DNA of 64,000 bases, taken from assembly GCF_000422365.1 (NCBI RefSeq), contig NZ_KE383820.1, positions 1 through 64,000 on the forward strand, given 5' to 3'. The DNA comes from Mesoflavibacter zeaxanthinifaciens DSM 18436. GTDB taxonomy: Bacteria; Bacteroidota; Bacteroidia; Flavobacteriales; Flavobacteriaceae. This document shows positions 1-7,824 of this stretch, in pieces. The notes beneath the pieces are model-generated. The model worked only from the letters and a program-made list of their open reading frames with translations. It was not told where the DNA came from and searched no databases. A program made the translations under genes and the position numbers. Each line of letters begins with the position of its first letter. Positions within the stretch are counted from its first letter, which is position 1.

Positions 1-289
1 AGCAGCGTTTGAATTAGACAATTTAGTACAAGTGATGAATAAATACCCAGATATGGTTATAGAAGCGACGTCTCACACAGACTTTAGAGGTTCTGATAGC
101 TACAACCAAGGTTTATCAGAAAGACGTGCACAAACTACAAGACAGTACATTATCTCTAAAGGTATTGATGCTAGCAGAATATCTGCATCTGGTAAAGGTG
201 AAACTGAGCCTGCTGTAGATTGTAACCCTTGTAGCAAAGAACAACACCAACTTAACAGAAGAAGCCAGTTCTTAATTGTGAAGCAGTAA
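1..289 (+). CDS. OmpA-family protein, C-terminal peptidoglycan-binding domain (5' truncated by window)
   Basis: The reading frame is open from base 2, so only the C-terminal part of a longer gene is present. It carries the OmpA/MotB peptidoglycan-binding signature: HTDFRG followed by NQGLSERRA, the Asp and Arg positions that hold diaminopimelate in this family. The C-terminus (CNPC, then HQLNRRSQF) is the usual Bacteroidota form. The protein is expected to anchor the outer membrane to the cell wall. Whether upstream domains (beta-barrel, TPR, thrombospondin repeats) exist cannot be seen. A strong hairpin terminator follows. Confidence 0.9.
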   Translation, partial: AAFELDNLVQVMNKYPDMVIEATSHTDFRGSDSYNQGLSERRAQTTRQYIISKGIDASRISASGKGETEPAVDCNPCSKEQHQLNRRSQFLIVKQ

Positions 290-330
290 TCTAAATTTTA
301 TGCTGAAATAATCAGCTTTATCAATACTAA

Positions 331-369
331 AAAAGCGGTAATTTGAACCAATCAAATTACCGCTTTTTT
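331..369 (+). terminator. Rho-independent terminator after OmpA-family gene
   Basis: A perfect 13-bp stem (AGCGGTAATTTGA pairing with TCAAATTACCGCT) with a 5-nt loop is followed by a T-run at 364-369. Confidence 0.85.
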
Positions 370-464
370 GCGTTAAGGATGGTAGTGACATCCTTTTTTT
401 GCTTCCATATAAGGCAAAAAAAGATATAACGAACAGCCTGTTAAAACGCCCAAATTTTTACAAT

Positions 465-498
465 AAAAAAAGCCTCACTAAATAATTAGCAAGGCTTT
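465..498 (-). terminator. Terminator of the RNase G gene (minus strand)
   Basis: AAAGCCT (469-475) pairs with AGGCTTT (492-498). On the minus strand the stem is followed by a U-run (465-470). It lies directly downstream of the rng stop codon. Confidence 0.7.
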
Positions 499-501
499 GG
501 A

Positions 502-2046
502 TTATTTTATTAAATCACCATTTTTATCGTAAAAATGATATTCTAAATATGTGTAAGCATCTCTAGGTTGTATTTTTACCCATTTTTTGTGTTCAAAAAA
601 CCATTTTGAACGTACAGATGGAAAACCTTTTGTTAAAAAGGCTGCTATAAAAGGATGTGTGTTTAAGGTCACCTTTTTATAGTCTTTTTTAAATAGTTGT
701 TCTAAGTCATGAGTTATTTTTTGTACCAATACTATTGGTGCTTCGACCTCTTCTCCATTATCACCATTAGGGTTAACTTCTCTGGTTTTAATGTTCATTT
801 CTGGTCTTACTCTTTGACGTGTTATTTGAATCAATCCAAACTTACTAGGAGGTAATATTTTATGTTTGGCTCTATCATCTTTCATTTCTTCACGTAAGTG
901 ATTGTAAAGTTTTTTTCTGTTTTCGGCAGAGTTTAAATCTATAAAGTCTACTACAATAATACCGCCCATATCGCGTAATCTTAACTGTCGTGCTACTTCT
1001 GTTGCAGAGATAAGATTTACTTCTAGCGCAGTATCTTCTTGTGAGTTTGATTTGTTAGATCTATTACCGCTGTTAACGTCTATTACATGAAGTGCTTCAG
1101 TATGTTCTATTACAAGGTAGGCACCTTTAGCCATAGATACTGTTTTTCCAAAAGAAGTTTTTATTTGTCGTTCTATCCCAAATTTCTCAAAAATGGGAAC
1201 TTTAGATTGATAGAGTTTGACAATTGATTCTTTATTTGGTGCAATTTCTTGCAAATAATCTTTTATTTGAAAATAAAGCTCTTCATCATCTACATGTATA
1301 CCTGTAAAAGTGTCGTTAAATATGTCTCTTAAAATTGAAGATGCTTTATTTAATTCTCCTAATACTTTGGTAGGATGATGGGCTTTGTGTAGCTTTTTAC
1401 ACATTGTTGTCCAACGACTTAACAAATGCTGTAAATCTTTGTCTAGTTCGGCTACTTTTTTGCCTTCAGCTACTGTTCGTACAATAACGCCAAAACCTGG
1501 TGGAGTTATACTTTTTACCAATCGTTTTAAACGGTCTTTTTCTTCTCTATTTTCTATTTTTTGAGAAATAGATATACGATCAGAAAAAGGGACTAAAACA
1601 ATATATCTACCGGCAATAGAAAGCTCTGAGCTTATTCTTGGACCTTTTGTAGATATTGGTTCTTTTACGATTTGTACTAAAATAGACTGATTTGATTTTA
1701 AGACGTTGTTTATTTTACCGTCTTTATCAATGTCTTTTTCAAATGGGTAATCTTTTAAAGAAAAGTCTTTTAATTTACCTGTGCTTACACGTTTTGTGAA
1801 TTTTAAAAGCGAAGAAATTTTTGGTCCTAAATCATGATAATGCAAAAAGGCATCTTTTTCATATCCTACATTAACAAATGCAGCATTAAGACCTGGTACA
1901 GCTTTTCTTATTTTGGCGATAAACACATCGCCAACAGCAAACTTGTTACCATCTTCATCTTTATGTAATTCAATTAGTTTTCCATCTTTTAATAAGGCAA
2001 AATCAACAGCTTCTGGACTAGACCTAATAATTAATTCTTTATCCAT
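502..2046 (-). CDS. rng: Ribonuclease G/E family endoribonuclease
   Basis: The 514-residue protein has an S1-type RNA-binding region (about residues 38-130) followed by the RNase E/G catalytic domain. The two metal-binding aspartates are visible in HVIDVNSGNR (Asp323) and GGIIVVDFID (Asp367). RNase G trims rRNA precursors and starts mRNA decay in the cytoplasm. The protein stops shortly after the catalytic domain and lacks the long scaffold tail of RNase E. The CPxCxG zinc-link expected after the TRQR segment is absent: that stretch reads MNIKTREVNPNGDNG. The 30-residue basic protein and HU lie upstream on the same strand, and the gene has its own terminator. Confidence 0.95.
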   Translation of the reverse strand: MDKELIIRSSPEAVDFALLKDGKLIELHKDEDGNKFAVGDVFIAKIRKAVPGLNAAFVNVGYEKDAFLHYHDLGPKISSLLKFTKRVSTGKLKDFSLKDYPFEKDIDKDGKINNVLKSNQSILVQIVKEPISTKGPRISSELSIAGRYIVLVPFSDRISISQKIENREEKDRLKRLVKSITPPGFGVIVRTVAEGKKVAELDKDLQHLLSRWTTMCKKLHKAHHPTKVLGELNKASSILRDIFNDTFTGIHVDDEELYFQIKDYLQEIAPNKESIVKLYQSKVPIFEKFGIERQIKTSFGKTVSMAKGAYLVIEHTEALHVIDVNSGNRSNKSNSQEDTALEVNLISATEVARQLRLRDMGGIIVVDFIDLNSAENRKKLYNHLREEMKDDRAKHKILPPSKFGLIQITRQRVRPEMNIKTREVNPNGDNGEEVEAPIVLVQKITHDLEQLFKKDYKKVTLNTHPFIAAFLTKGFPSVRSKWFFEHKKWVKIQPRDAYTYLEYHFYDKNGDLIK

Positions 2047-2190
2047 TTAGGTTAATTTTTATCCATACGATTAAGTATAGATGGATTATACAATTTTCAC
2101 AGGATTTTTAATCCGGCTGAGTTTATTTTTACGCAAGGTTATAACGTAATTTTTTTAAACTCTATTTTCAAAGAACGAAATTTTAAAAAA

Positions 2191-2221
2191 CCAAAAAAGT
2201 AGTTAAAAAACTACTTTTTGG
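2191..2221 (-). terminator. Terminator after the 30-residue basic protein
   Basis: CCAAAAAGTAGTT-type stem and its complement flank an A-rich loop. On the minus strand a U-run (complement of 2185-2190) follows, immediately after the stop codon of the small gene. Confidence 0.7.
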
Positions 2222-2223
2222 AA

Positions 2224-2316
2224 TTATTTTTTCTTTTTGTGACGGTTAGCGCGTCTACGTTTTTTACGCTTATGCGTAGCAACCTTGTGTCTTTTACGTT
2301 TCTTACCACTTGGCAT
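2224..2316 (-). CDS. Small, extremely basic conserved protein (30 aa), probably ribosome-associated
   Basis: This 30-codon frame starts with ATG at 2316. It encodes MPSGKKRKRHK, VATHKRKKRRR, then ANRHKKKK; nearly two thirds of the residues are Lys, Arg or His. I recall near-identical small proteins beside hup and rng in many Bacteroidota genomes. It resembles short ribosomal proteins in composition, and could be one of the extra ribosomal proteins described for Bacteroidota ribosomes. I cannot confirm which. It is not the Thermus Thx sequence. The gene lies 37 bp downstream of hup on the same strand and has its own terminator, which supports real expression. Confidence 0.75.
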   Translation of the reverse strand: MPSGKKRKRHKVATHKRKKRRRANRHKKKK

Positions 2317-2353
2317 AGGTTAATGTTTTTAAATTAATAATTCGTTTAAATTT

Positions 2354-2644
2354 TTACTTTACGTCAACATTTGTCTTAACGCCTTCTACAAATACTTTTG
2401 CTGGCTTAAATGCTGGAATATTGTGAGCTGGAATCTTTATTGTTGTGTTTTTAGAAATATTTCTTCCAGTTTTTTCAGCTCTAGTTTTGATGATGAAGCT
2501 ACCGAATCCTCTTAAGTACACGTTATCTCCACTCTCTAAAGATGTTTTTACTTCTTCCATAAAAGTTTCAACAGTCGCTTGAACATCTCCTTTTTCAATT
2601 CCTAATTTCTCAGAAATTTTTGCTACTAAATCAGCCTTAGTCAT
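2354..2644 (-). CDS. hup: HU/IHF-family DNA-binding protein
   Basis: At 96 residues it has the full HU fold. The N-terminal helices (MTKADLVAKISEKLG) are followed by the core signature GFGSFIIKTRAEKTGRN and the beta-arm segment IKIPAHNIPAFKPAK, with the Pro that kinks DNA. HU proteins coat and bend the nucleoid. The 10-residue tail after the standard HU end (VEGVKTNVDVK) is modest. A Bacteroidota-type promoter lies 44 bp upstream. Because many Bacteroidota carry several HU paralogues, the exact paralogue is not assigned. Confidence 0.95.
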   Translation of the reverse strand: MTKADLVAKISEKLGIEKGDVQATVETFMEEVKTSLESGDNVYLRGFGSFIIKTRAEKTGRNISKNTTIKIPAHNIPAFKPAKVFVEGVKTNVDVK

Positions 2645-2687
2645 TTTCTTTTATTATTTGGGTTATTATATTTTTTTTAAGGGTTGG

Positions 2688-2720
2688 CAAATATAGGCAT
2701 TTAATATTCAATATTTCAAA
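2688..2720 (-). promoter_or_regulatory. Promoter of hup (Bacteroidota sigma-A type)
   Basis: On the minus strand there is an exact -7 motif TATATTTG (2688-2695). A TTTG -33 motif (2717-2720) lies 21 bp upstream, close to the usual 19 bp. Confidence 0.7.
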
Positions 2721-2752
2721 CCTAATTCATTAAATTTTAATGCTATAAACTT

Positions 2753-2760
2753 TACTTTTG
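2753..2760 (+). promoter_or_regulatory. -7 element of mutY promoter
   Basis: TACTTTTG is an exact match to TAnnTTTG, 23 bp before the mutY ATG. No clear -33 TTTG is seen. Confidence 0.6.
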
Positions 2761-2783
2761 CATTTCTTGTAGTTTTTAGCCCT

Positions 2784-3824
2784 ATGAATTTTTCAACAAA
2801 GTTAATTAATTGGTATACAGTAAACAAACGCGATTTACCTTGGCGTAGTACGAATAACCCTTACTATATCTGGCTTTCTGAAATTATCTTACAGCAAACA
2901 CAAGTTGTTCAAGGTACACCTTATTACCATGCTTTTACAAGTCAATTTCCGACAGTTTTTGACCTTGCAAATGCTAATGAAGAAGACGTTTTAAAATTAT
3001 GGCAAGGATTGGGTTATTACTCACGCGCACGAAATTTACATTGGTCTGCAAAATATATAGTAAACGAGCTTGATGGTGTTTTTCCTGATACATATAAAGA
3101 TATTTTAAAGCTAAAAGGTGTAGGAGATTATACTGCTAGCGCAATTGCCTCTATTTGCTTTAACGAAGTAACTGCAGTGGTAGATGGTAATGTTTATAGA
3201 GCTTTATCAAGAATTTTTGGAATTGAAACACCAATAAACTCTACTCCAGGACAAAAAGAATTTAAAGCGTTAGCACAACAATTAATAGATAAACAACAAC
3301 CTGCTATTTTTAATCAAGCTATAATGGAGTTTGGCGCAAGACAATGCAAACCTAAAAATCCAGATTGTAGTGTTTGTCCTTTTAAAACAAGTTGCTTAGC
3401 ATTAAAAGAAAATAAAATTGCTGTATTACCTGTTAAGCTTAAAAAAACTAAGGTTACTAAAAAGTACTTTAATTTTATAGTTATTATTTCTAAAAACGAA
3501 AAAACAATTTTAGAACAACGTATTGGAAGCGGGATTTGGCAAAACTTATATCAATTTCCTTTAATTGAAACTGAAAAACCTTCAACTTATAATAATATAA
3601 AGTCTAAGATTGAAAATTTAGATGTTTTAGAAGATATGAATTTTGATGTTCATTTATATAATGATACAGATATAATATATAAACTATCGCATCAACATTT
3701 GTACACAAAATTTTGGATAGTTAGTATAGATAAAAGTATTGAAAATGGTATTGATATTTCTAATATAGAAGACTTTCCTGTACCTATTCTAATAGGTAAC
3801 TTTATTGATAAATTTAATTTTTAA
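2784..3824 (+). CDS. mutY: A/G-specific adenine DNA glycosylase MutY
   Basis: MutY removes adenine mispaired with 8-oxoguanine. The 346-residue protein shows the helix-hairpin-helix motif (LKGVGDYTASAIAS), the catalytic Asp in AVVDGNVYR, and the iron-sulfur cluster loop with Cys spacing C-x6-C-x2-C-x5-C (CKPKNPDCSVCPFKTSC). The C-terminal third (about 230-346) corresponds to the NUDIX-like domain that reads 8-oxoG, here divergent. The gene starts the mutY-ssb-gldE-gldD run. A promoter motif lies just upstream, and ssb has its own promoter 92 bp downstream. Confidence 0.95.
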   Translation: MNFSTKLINWYTVNKRDLPWRSTNNPYYIWLSEIILQQTQVVQGTPYYHAFTSQFPTVFDLANANEEDVLKLWQGLGYYSRARNLHWSAKYIVNELDGVFPDTYKDILKLKGVGDYTASAIASICFNEVTAVVDGNVYRALSRIFGIETPINSTPGQKEFKALAQQLIDKQQPAIFNQAIMEFGARQCKPKNPDCSVCPFKTSCLALKENKIAVLPVKLKKTKVTKKYFNFIVIISKNEKTILEQRIGSGIWQNLYQFPLIETEKPSTYNNIKSKIENLDVLEDMNFDVHLYNDTDIIYKLSHQHLYTKFWIVSIDKSIENGIDISNIEDFPVPILIGNFIDKFNF

Positions 3825-3887
3825 AATTTATAATTCATTCACTTCAAAAAAAATTATTAATTTTAATAACATACAGACGCAATTCTG

Positions 3888-3895
3888 TAATTTTG
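3888..3895 (+). promoter_or_regulatory. -7 element of ssb promoter
   Basis: TAATTTTG (exact TAnnTTTG) lies 21 bp before the ssb ATG, in the gap after mutY. Confidence 0.6.
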
Positions 3896-3916
3896 CGTCC
3901 TTAATATTAAATAATT

Positions 3917-4372
3917 ATGTCAGGAACACTAAACAAAGTAATGCTAATTGGGCATTTAGGAGACGAAGTAAAAATGCACTATTTTGAAGGTGGTGGCTGT
4001 GTAGGACGTTTTCCTTTAGCAACTAACGAAACTTATACCAATAAGCAAACTAACGAGCGTATTAGTAATACAGAATGGCATAATATAGTTGTACGTAATA
4101 AAGGTGCAGAAATCTGCGAAAAATACTTGTCAAAAGGAGATAAAATATATGTTGAAGGTAGAATAAAAACTAGAAAATGGCAAGATGATTCTGGTAACGA
4201 CCGTTATAGTACAGAAATACAAGTGACAGATTTTACGTTTTTAAGTAATAAAAACGAATCTGAAGCTATGCAAGGTAATGCACAAGCAAAATCGATGCAA
4301 CAACAAGCACCAAAACCTGAAACACCAAATACACAAACAGTAGAAGACGATAATGACGATCTTCCTTTTTAA
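3917..4372 (+). CDS. ssb: Single-stranded DNA-binding protein
   Basis: This 151-residue protein has an N-terminal OB fold (about 1-112) with the typical MSGTLNKVMLIGHLGDE start, NTEWHNIVV and YVEGRIKTRKW segments. A Gln-rich linker leads to the acidic tip DDDNDDLPF that recruits replication and repair partners. It coats single-stranded DNA during replication, recombination and repair. The gldE gene begins 10 bp after its stop, so the two are probably co-transcribed. A second protein with the same tail is encoded at 30904-31278. Confidence 0.97.
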   Translation: MSGTLNKVMLIGHLGDEVKMHYFEGGGCVGRFPLATNETYTNKQTNERISNTEWHNIVVRNKGAEICEKYLSKGDKIYVEGRIKTRKWQDDSGNDRYSTEIQVTDFTFLSNKNESEAMQGNAQAKSMQQQAPKPETPNTQTVEDDNDDLPF

Positions 4373-4382
4373 GTAATATTAT

Positions 4383-5687
4383 ATGGATCCTGAACCCTCG
4401 TGTTTTATCTTACTTTTAGCTAGTACTAATATAAATATAGTACTAGGATTTGTACTTTTAATAGTTCTTTTAATTGGTTCTGCATTAATTTCTGGAGCAG
4501 AAGTTGCTTTATTTTCTCTGTCAAGAACAGACTTAGAAGACGAAGAATTAGCTGCAAAAAACCAAATAAAAATAATTACCAAGCTTTTAGAACGACCAAA
4601 AAAACTACTGGCAACCATATTGGTGGCAAATAACTTTATAAATATTGGTATAGTAATTCTGTTTGCTTTTTTAAGTGAGTTTATGTTTAAAAATATTACA
4701 TCTACTTTAATAAAATTTATAGTTGATGTAGTAGTTGTTACCTTTCTAATATTACTTTTTGGAGAAATTTTGCCAAAAATATATGCTAGCCGTAATAATT
4801 TAAAATTTGCCACTTTTATGGCATATCCTTTACGTGTTTTAGATGTAGTGTTTTCTCCGTTAAGTTTACCAATGCGTGCTATAACGCTAACAATACATAG
4901 CCGATTAGGAAAACAAAAATCAAACCTTAGTGTAGATCAATTATCTCAAGCATTAGAGCTAACAAGCGAGCATGATACAACCAAAGAAGAGCAAAAAATA
5001 CTACAAGGTATTGTAAGTTTTGGTAATACAGATACCAAGCAAGTGATGCAACCACGTATTGATGTATTTGCATTAAGTATAGATCAAACTTACACAGAAA
5101 TTGTGGAAGAAATTGTAGCCAACGGTTATTCCAGAATACCAGTTTACCAAGATAATATGGATAACATAAAAGGTATTTTGTACGTAAAAGACTTGTTGCC
5201 TTATTTAAATGAAAAAGAATTTGATTGGACATCGCTTTTACGTGATCCATTTTTTGTGCCAGAAAACAAAAAATTGGATGATTTAATGTCAGAGTTTCAA
5301 GAGAAAAAAGTACACCTTGCTGTTGTAGTTGACGAATATGGCGGAACTTCAGGTTTAGTGTCTTTAGAAGATATTATAGAAGAAATTGTTGGTGATATTA
5401 GTGACGAGTTTGATGACGAAGATTTAATCTTTTCTAAGCTAGACGATAAAAACTATGTTTTTGAAGGGAAAACAGCATTAAAAGACTTTTATAAAATTAT
5501 AAAACTTGAAGACGATACTGTTTTTGAAGACAATAAAGGAGAAGCCGAAACTTTAGCTGGATTTATTTTAGAGAATTCTGGAGGTTTTCCTAAACGAAAC
5601 AGTAAAATAAAATTTGAAAATTACGTTTTTACTATAGAGTCTTTAGATAAAAAAAGAATTAAGCGTGTTAAGGTAACTTTACCCTAA
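4383..5687 (+). CDS. gldE: Gliding motility-associated protein GldE (CNNM/CorC-type)
   Basis: The 434-residue protein has an N-terminal DUF21 membrane domain with three to four transmembrane segments (about 10-190). A CBS-domain pair follows (about 205-330, including MQPRIDVFAL and VVVDEYGGTSGLVSLEDIIEE), then a CorC_HlyC C-terminal domain (about 345-430). The family handles divalent cations, but in flavobacteria the copy next to gldD is GldE, needed for gliding and linked to the type IX system. The order ssb-gldE-gldD supports this assignment over a generic hemolysin-like protein. Confidence 0.93.
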   Translation: MDPEPSCFILLLASTNINIVLGFVLLIVLLIGSALISGAEVALFSLSRTDLEDEELAAKNQIKIITKLLERPKKLLATILVANNFINIGIVILFAFLSEFMFKNITSTLIKFIVDVVVVTFLILLFGEILPKIYASRNNLKFATFMAYPLRVLDVVFSPLSLPMRAITLTIHSRLGKQKSNLSVDQLSQALELTSEHDTTKEEQKILQGIVSFGNTDTKQVMQPRIDVFALSIDQTYTEIVEEIVANGYSRIPVYQDNMDNIKGILYVKDLLPYLNEKEFDWTSLLRDPFFVPENKKLDDLMSEFQEKKVHLAVVVDEYGGTSGLVSLEDIIEEIVGDISDEFDDEDLIFSKLDDKNYVFEGKTALKDFYKIIKLEDDTVFEDNKGEAETLAGFILENSGGFPKRNSKIKFENYVFTIESLDKKRIKRVKVTLP

Positions 5688-5703
5688 CCAAAATGTAGAA
5701 TTG

Positions 5704-6285
5704 ATGATACAAAAACTAACATATTTACTTTTAGGTTTACTCTTATTAACCAGTTGCGCAGAAGATCCTGTGCCAAAACCAAAAGGGTATTTAAGGTTAG
5801 AGTATCCAGAAGCAACTTATAAAAGTTATAATAAACAATTACCGTTTTCTTTTGAAAGAAATACACTTAGTGATACCGTTAAAATTAAAACCATTCCTAA
5901 TGATCCTAGTAGTTTTGGATTAAACTTAGAGTATGAAAAATTAAAAGGAACAATTTATCTTACTTATAAAACCATACACGACGAGGAAGAATTAACTAAG
6001 TTTTTAAAAGACGCACAAAACTTTACACAAGAACACACACGCAAAGCTGATGAAATTGTAGAGCAAGTTTATGATAATAAAGACCGAAAGGTTTACGGAA
6101 TGTTTTACGAAGTTGGTGGTAATGCAGCAAGCCAATCACAATTTTATGTCACAGATAGTACAAAGCACTTTTTAACAGGTTCTTTATATTTTTACGCAAA
6201 ACCCAATTACGATTCTATCTTACCTGCTGCTAACTATCTGCAAAAAGATATTAAACACATTATGGAAACTTTAGAGTGGAAATAA
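5704..6285 (+). CDS. gldD: Gliding motility lipoprotein GldD
   Basis: The ATG at 5704 is preferred over the adjacent TTG at 5701. The signal peptide ends in a lipobox (LLLLTSC, Cys about residue 18), predicting a lipoprotein. After it come the family-typical segments PKPKGYLRLEYP and FSFERN. GldD is essential for gliding and T9SS function in Flavobacterium johnsoniae, and its gene regularly follows gldE, as here (16 bp). The length of about 193 residues is normal. Convergent with the esterase gene: only 1 bp separates the two stop codons. Confidence 0.95.
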   Translation: MIQKLTYLLLGLLLLTSCAEDPVPKPKGYLRLEYPEATYKSYNKQLPFSFERNTLSDTVKIKTIPNDPSSFGLNLEYEKLKGTIYLTYKTIHDEEELTKFLKDAQNFTQEHTRKADEIVEQVYDNKDRKVYGMFYEVGGNAASQSQFYVTDSTKHFLTGSLYFYAKPNYDSILPAANYLQKDIKHIMETLEWK

Positions 6286-6286
6286 T

Positions 6287-7114
6287 TTATTTTTTAGAAC
6301 TATAAATTTTCTCAAAAGCATCATATACTGCAATATGTAAAGCATCTCCGTGAGTTTTGTTTTCTAAAAAGTTAAAAAACAACCTTGTATTTTGTTTTTT
6401 ATTAGAGTTTAGTTTTTCGTAAAGTTGTTTGGTTGTACGTTCCATAACTTGCCCTTCTTTACCAACTGCTATGTAAATAGCTTTATTATTGTTATAATTA
6501 ATAGGTTTGAAGTTTAATAAATTTTCATCATCCCACCACAAACTAGGACTAACAATAATATAATTGTCAAAAAGGTTTGGTTTTTTTAATAATATTTCTG
6601 TTGCTAATAAGGCGCCTAAAGATTGACCAATAATTGTTTTTTCTTTACTAGTTTTAAATTTAGAGTTAATGTAAGGCTGAAGTTCTGATTCTATAAAACT
6701 TATAAATTTTTCAGATTTTCCAGATGAAGGAAATTCTTTTTGGTCAAGTTCATTTTTAGATGGATATGTAAAATCTCTTTTTCTGTCTACATTAGCAATT
6801 CCTACAACAATAGACTCTGGCAACATATTAATCCAAGAAAACGAACCAAACTGTACAATTCCTGAAATATGTATAAAATCTTCGTCTTTAGAACCGTCTA
6901 ATAAATAGATTACAGGATAGGTCTTTATACTGTCTAGATTGTAAGATGCAGGTAAATAGATATTTAATTCTCTGTTTTCGTTTAATATTTTAGACTTAAT
7001 TTTTACTGTTTTACCAATTGTAAAAGTTGTATCGCTAATGGTTTGAGGTAATGTTTGAGCTTTTATAAAATAAGTACACAAAATTGTAATGAATAAGAGA
7101 ATTTTATTTTTCAT
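6287..7114 (-). CDS. Secreted alpha/beta-hydrolase, esterase D/enterochelin-esterase-like
   Basis: The 275-residue protein begins with a Sec signal peptide (MKNKILLFITILCTYFIKAQ). The hydrolase core follows: ELNIYLPASYN, the VIYLLDGSKD strand, the nucleophile elbow GQSLGALLA and a C-terminal THGDALHIAVYDA carrying the likely catalytic His. It belongs to the putative esterase family PF00756 (Fes/IroE/S-formylglutathione hydrolase type). Substrate is unknown; no siderophore genes are nearby. Expected in the periplasm or at the cell surface. No internal break is seen. Confidence 0.85.
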   Translation of the reverse strand: MKNKILLFITILCTYFIKAQTLPQTISDTTFTIGKTVKIKSKILNENRELNIYLPASYNLDSIKTYPVIYLLDGSKDEDFIHISGIVQFGSFSWINMLPESIVVGIANVDRKRDFTYPSKNELDQKEFPSSGKSEKFISFIESELQPYINSKFKTSKEKTIIGQSLGALLATEILLKKPNLFDNYIIVSPSLWWDDENLLNFKPINYNNNKAIYIAVGKEGQVMERTTKQLYEKLNSNKKQNTRLFFNFLENKTHGDALHIAVYDAFEKIYSSKK

Positions 7115-7164
7115 TTTTAATAAATTTTATCCAAAATATGAATAATTAATGATTTTAAAGCATA

Positions 7165-7192
7165 AAAAAGCCTCGACTAATCGAGGCTTTTT
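7165..7192 (-). terminator. Terminator of the heavy-metal-binding lipoprotein gene
   Basis: Perfect 10-bp stem AAAGCCTCGA/TCGAGGCTTT with a 4-nt loop and flanking A- and T-runs, so it may work on both strands. Confidence 0.85.
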
Positions 7193-7212
7193 ATTATTAA
7201 TTTTTAAATGTC

Positions 7213-7725
7213 TTAGGCTTTTTTAGCTTTTTCTGCACAAGTTTTTTTGCACGTTTCTTTGCAAGCCATTTTTTCTGCATCTGTTTTGTTTGCACATTTT
7301 TCTTTACATTTTGCAGAACATTCTTTTTTGTCTTTAGTAAAACTTTCTACAGTTTTCATGTCTTTTACACTGTATTGATCTGCAACACTTGTAACTGTGT
7401 TTTCTAAACTTTCTGGTGTTACTTTAGCATCATCATATTCTACCATTGCTAATTTTTTGTCAAAATCTACTGTTGCAGATTTTACACCTTCCATTTTAGC
7501 CATTTTCTTCTCGATAGTTTTTGCGCAACCCATTGCACAAGTCATTCCTTCGATAGTGAATTCTGCCTTAGCATAGTTAGCGTTTGGATCTAATTTAGCT
7601 ACTTCATTATTAGTTGTAATTTCAGAGTTTGGAGAAGTTACTACTTCTGGCTTAGCTTCATTTTTACAACTAAACGCAAAAAGTGTGACAATAGCTAAAG
7701 CTAATATATTTTTAAATAATTTCAT
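7213..7725 (-). CDS. Heavy-metal-associated (HMA) domain lipoprotein with Cys-rich tail
   Basis: The 170-residue protein has a lipoprotein signal (Cys20) and a short linker. An HMA domain (about 54-120) carries the metal motif GMTCAMGCA (Cys63, Cys67), an insertion variant of the usual GMTCxxC. The tail holds six cysteines in two clusters, CSAKCKEKC and CKETCKKTC, embedded in lysines, resembling a small metallothionein. Probably binds Cu(I) or a similar soft metal in the periplasm. No P-type ATPase or metal regulator is adjacent, so the partner is unknown. It has its own promoter and terminator. Confidence 0.85.
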   Translation of the reverse strand: MKLFKNILALAIVTLFAFSCKNEAKPEVVTSPNSEITTNNEVAKLDPNANYAKAEFTIEGMTCAMGCAKTIEKKMAKMEGVKSATVDFDKKLAMVEYDDAKVTPESLENTVTSVADQYSVKDMKTVESFTKDKKECSAKCKEKCANKTDAEKMACKETCKKTCAEKAKKA

Positions 7726-7759
7726 TTTATATAGTATTTAATTATTACTGAATAGATTA

Positions 7760-7767
7760 CAAAACTA
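7760..7767 (-). promoter_or_regulatory. -7 element of HMA lipoprotein promoter
   Basis: On the minus strand TAGTTTTG matches TAnnTTTG, about 35 bp before the start codon. Confidence 0.5.
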
Positions 7768-7824
7768 AGAAATATTGTTAATTATTGTATGTATTATTCC
7801 ATTTTTGTAGTGTAAAAATTGACT

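Noticed and set aside
3805-3987. 60-residue frame overlapping the end of mutY and the start of ssb
   Set aside because: It covers the ssb promoter and reads ssb in the wrong frame; no protein-like pattern.
4379-4813. 144-residue minus-strand frame opposite gldE
   Set aside because: Antisense shadow of the gldE membrane domain with no start signal.
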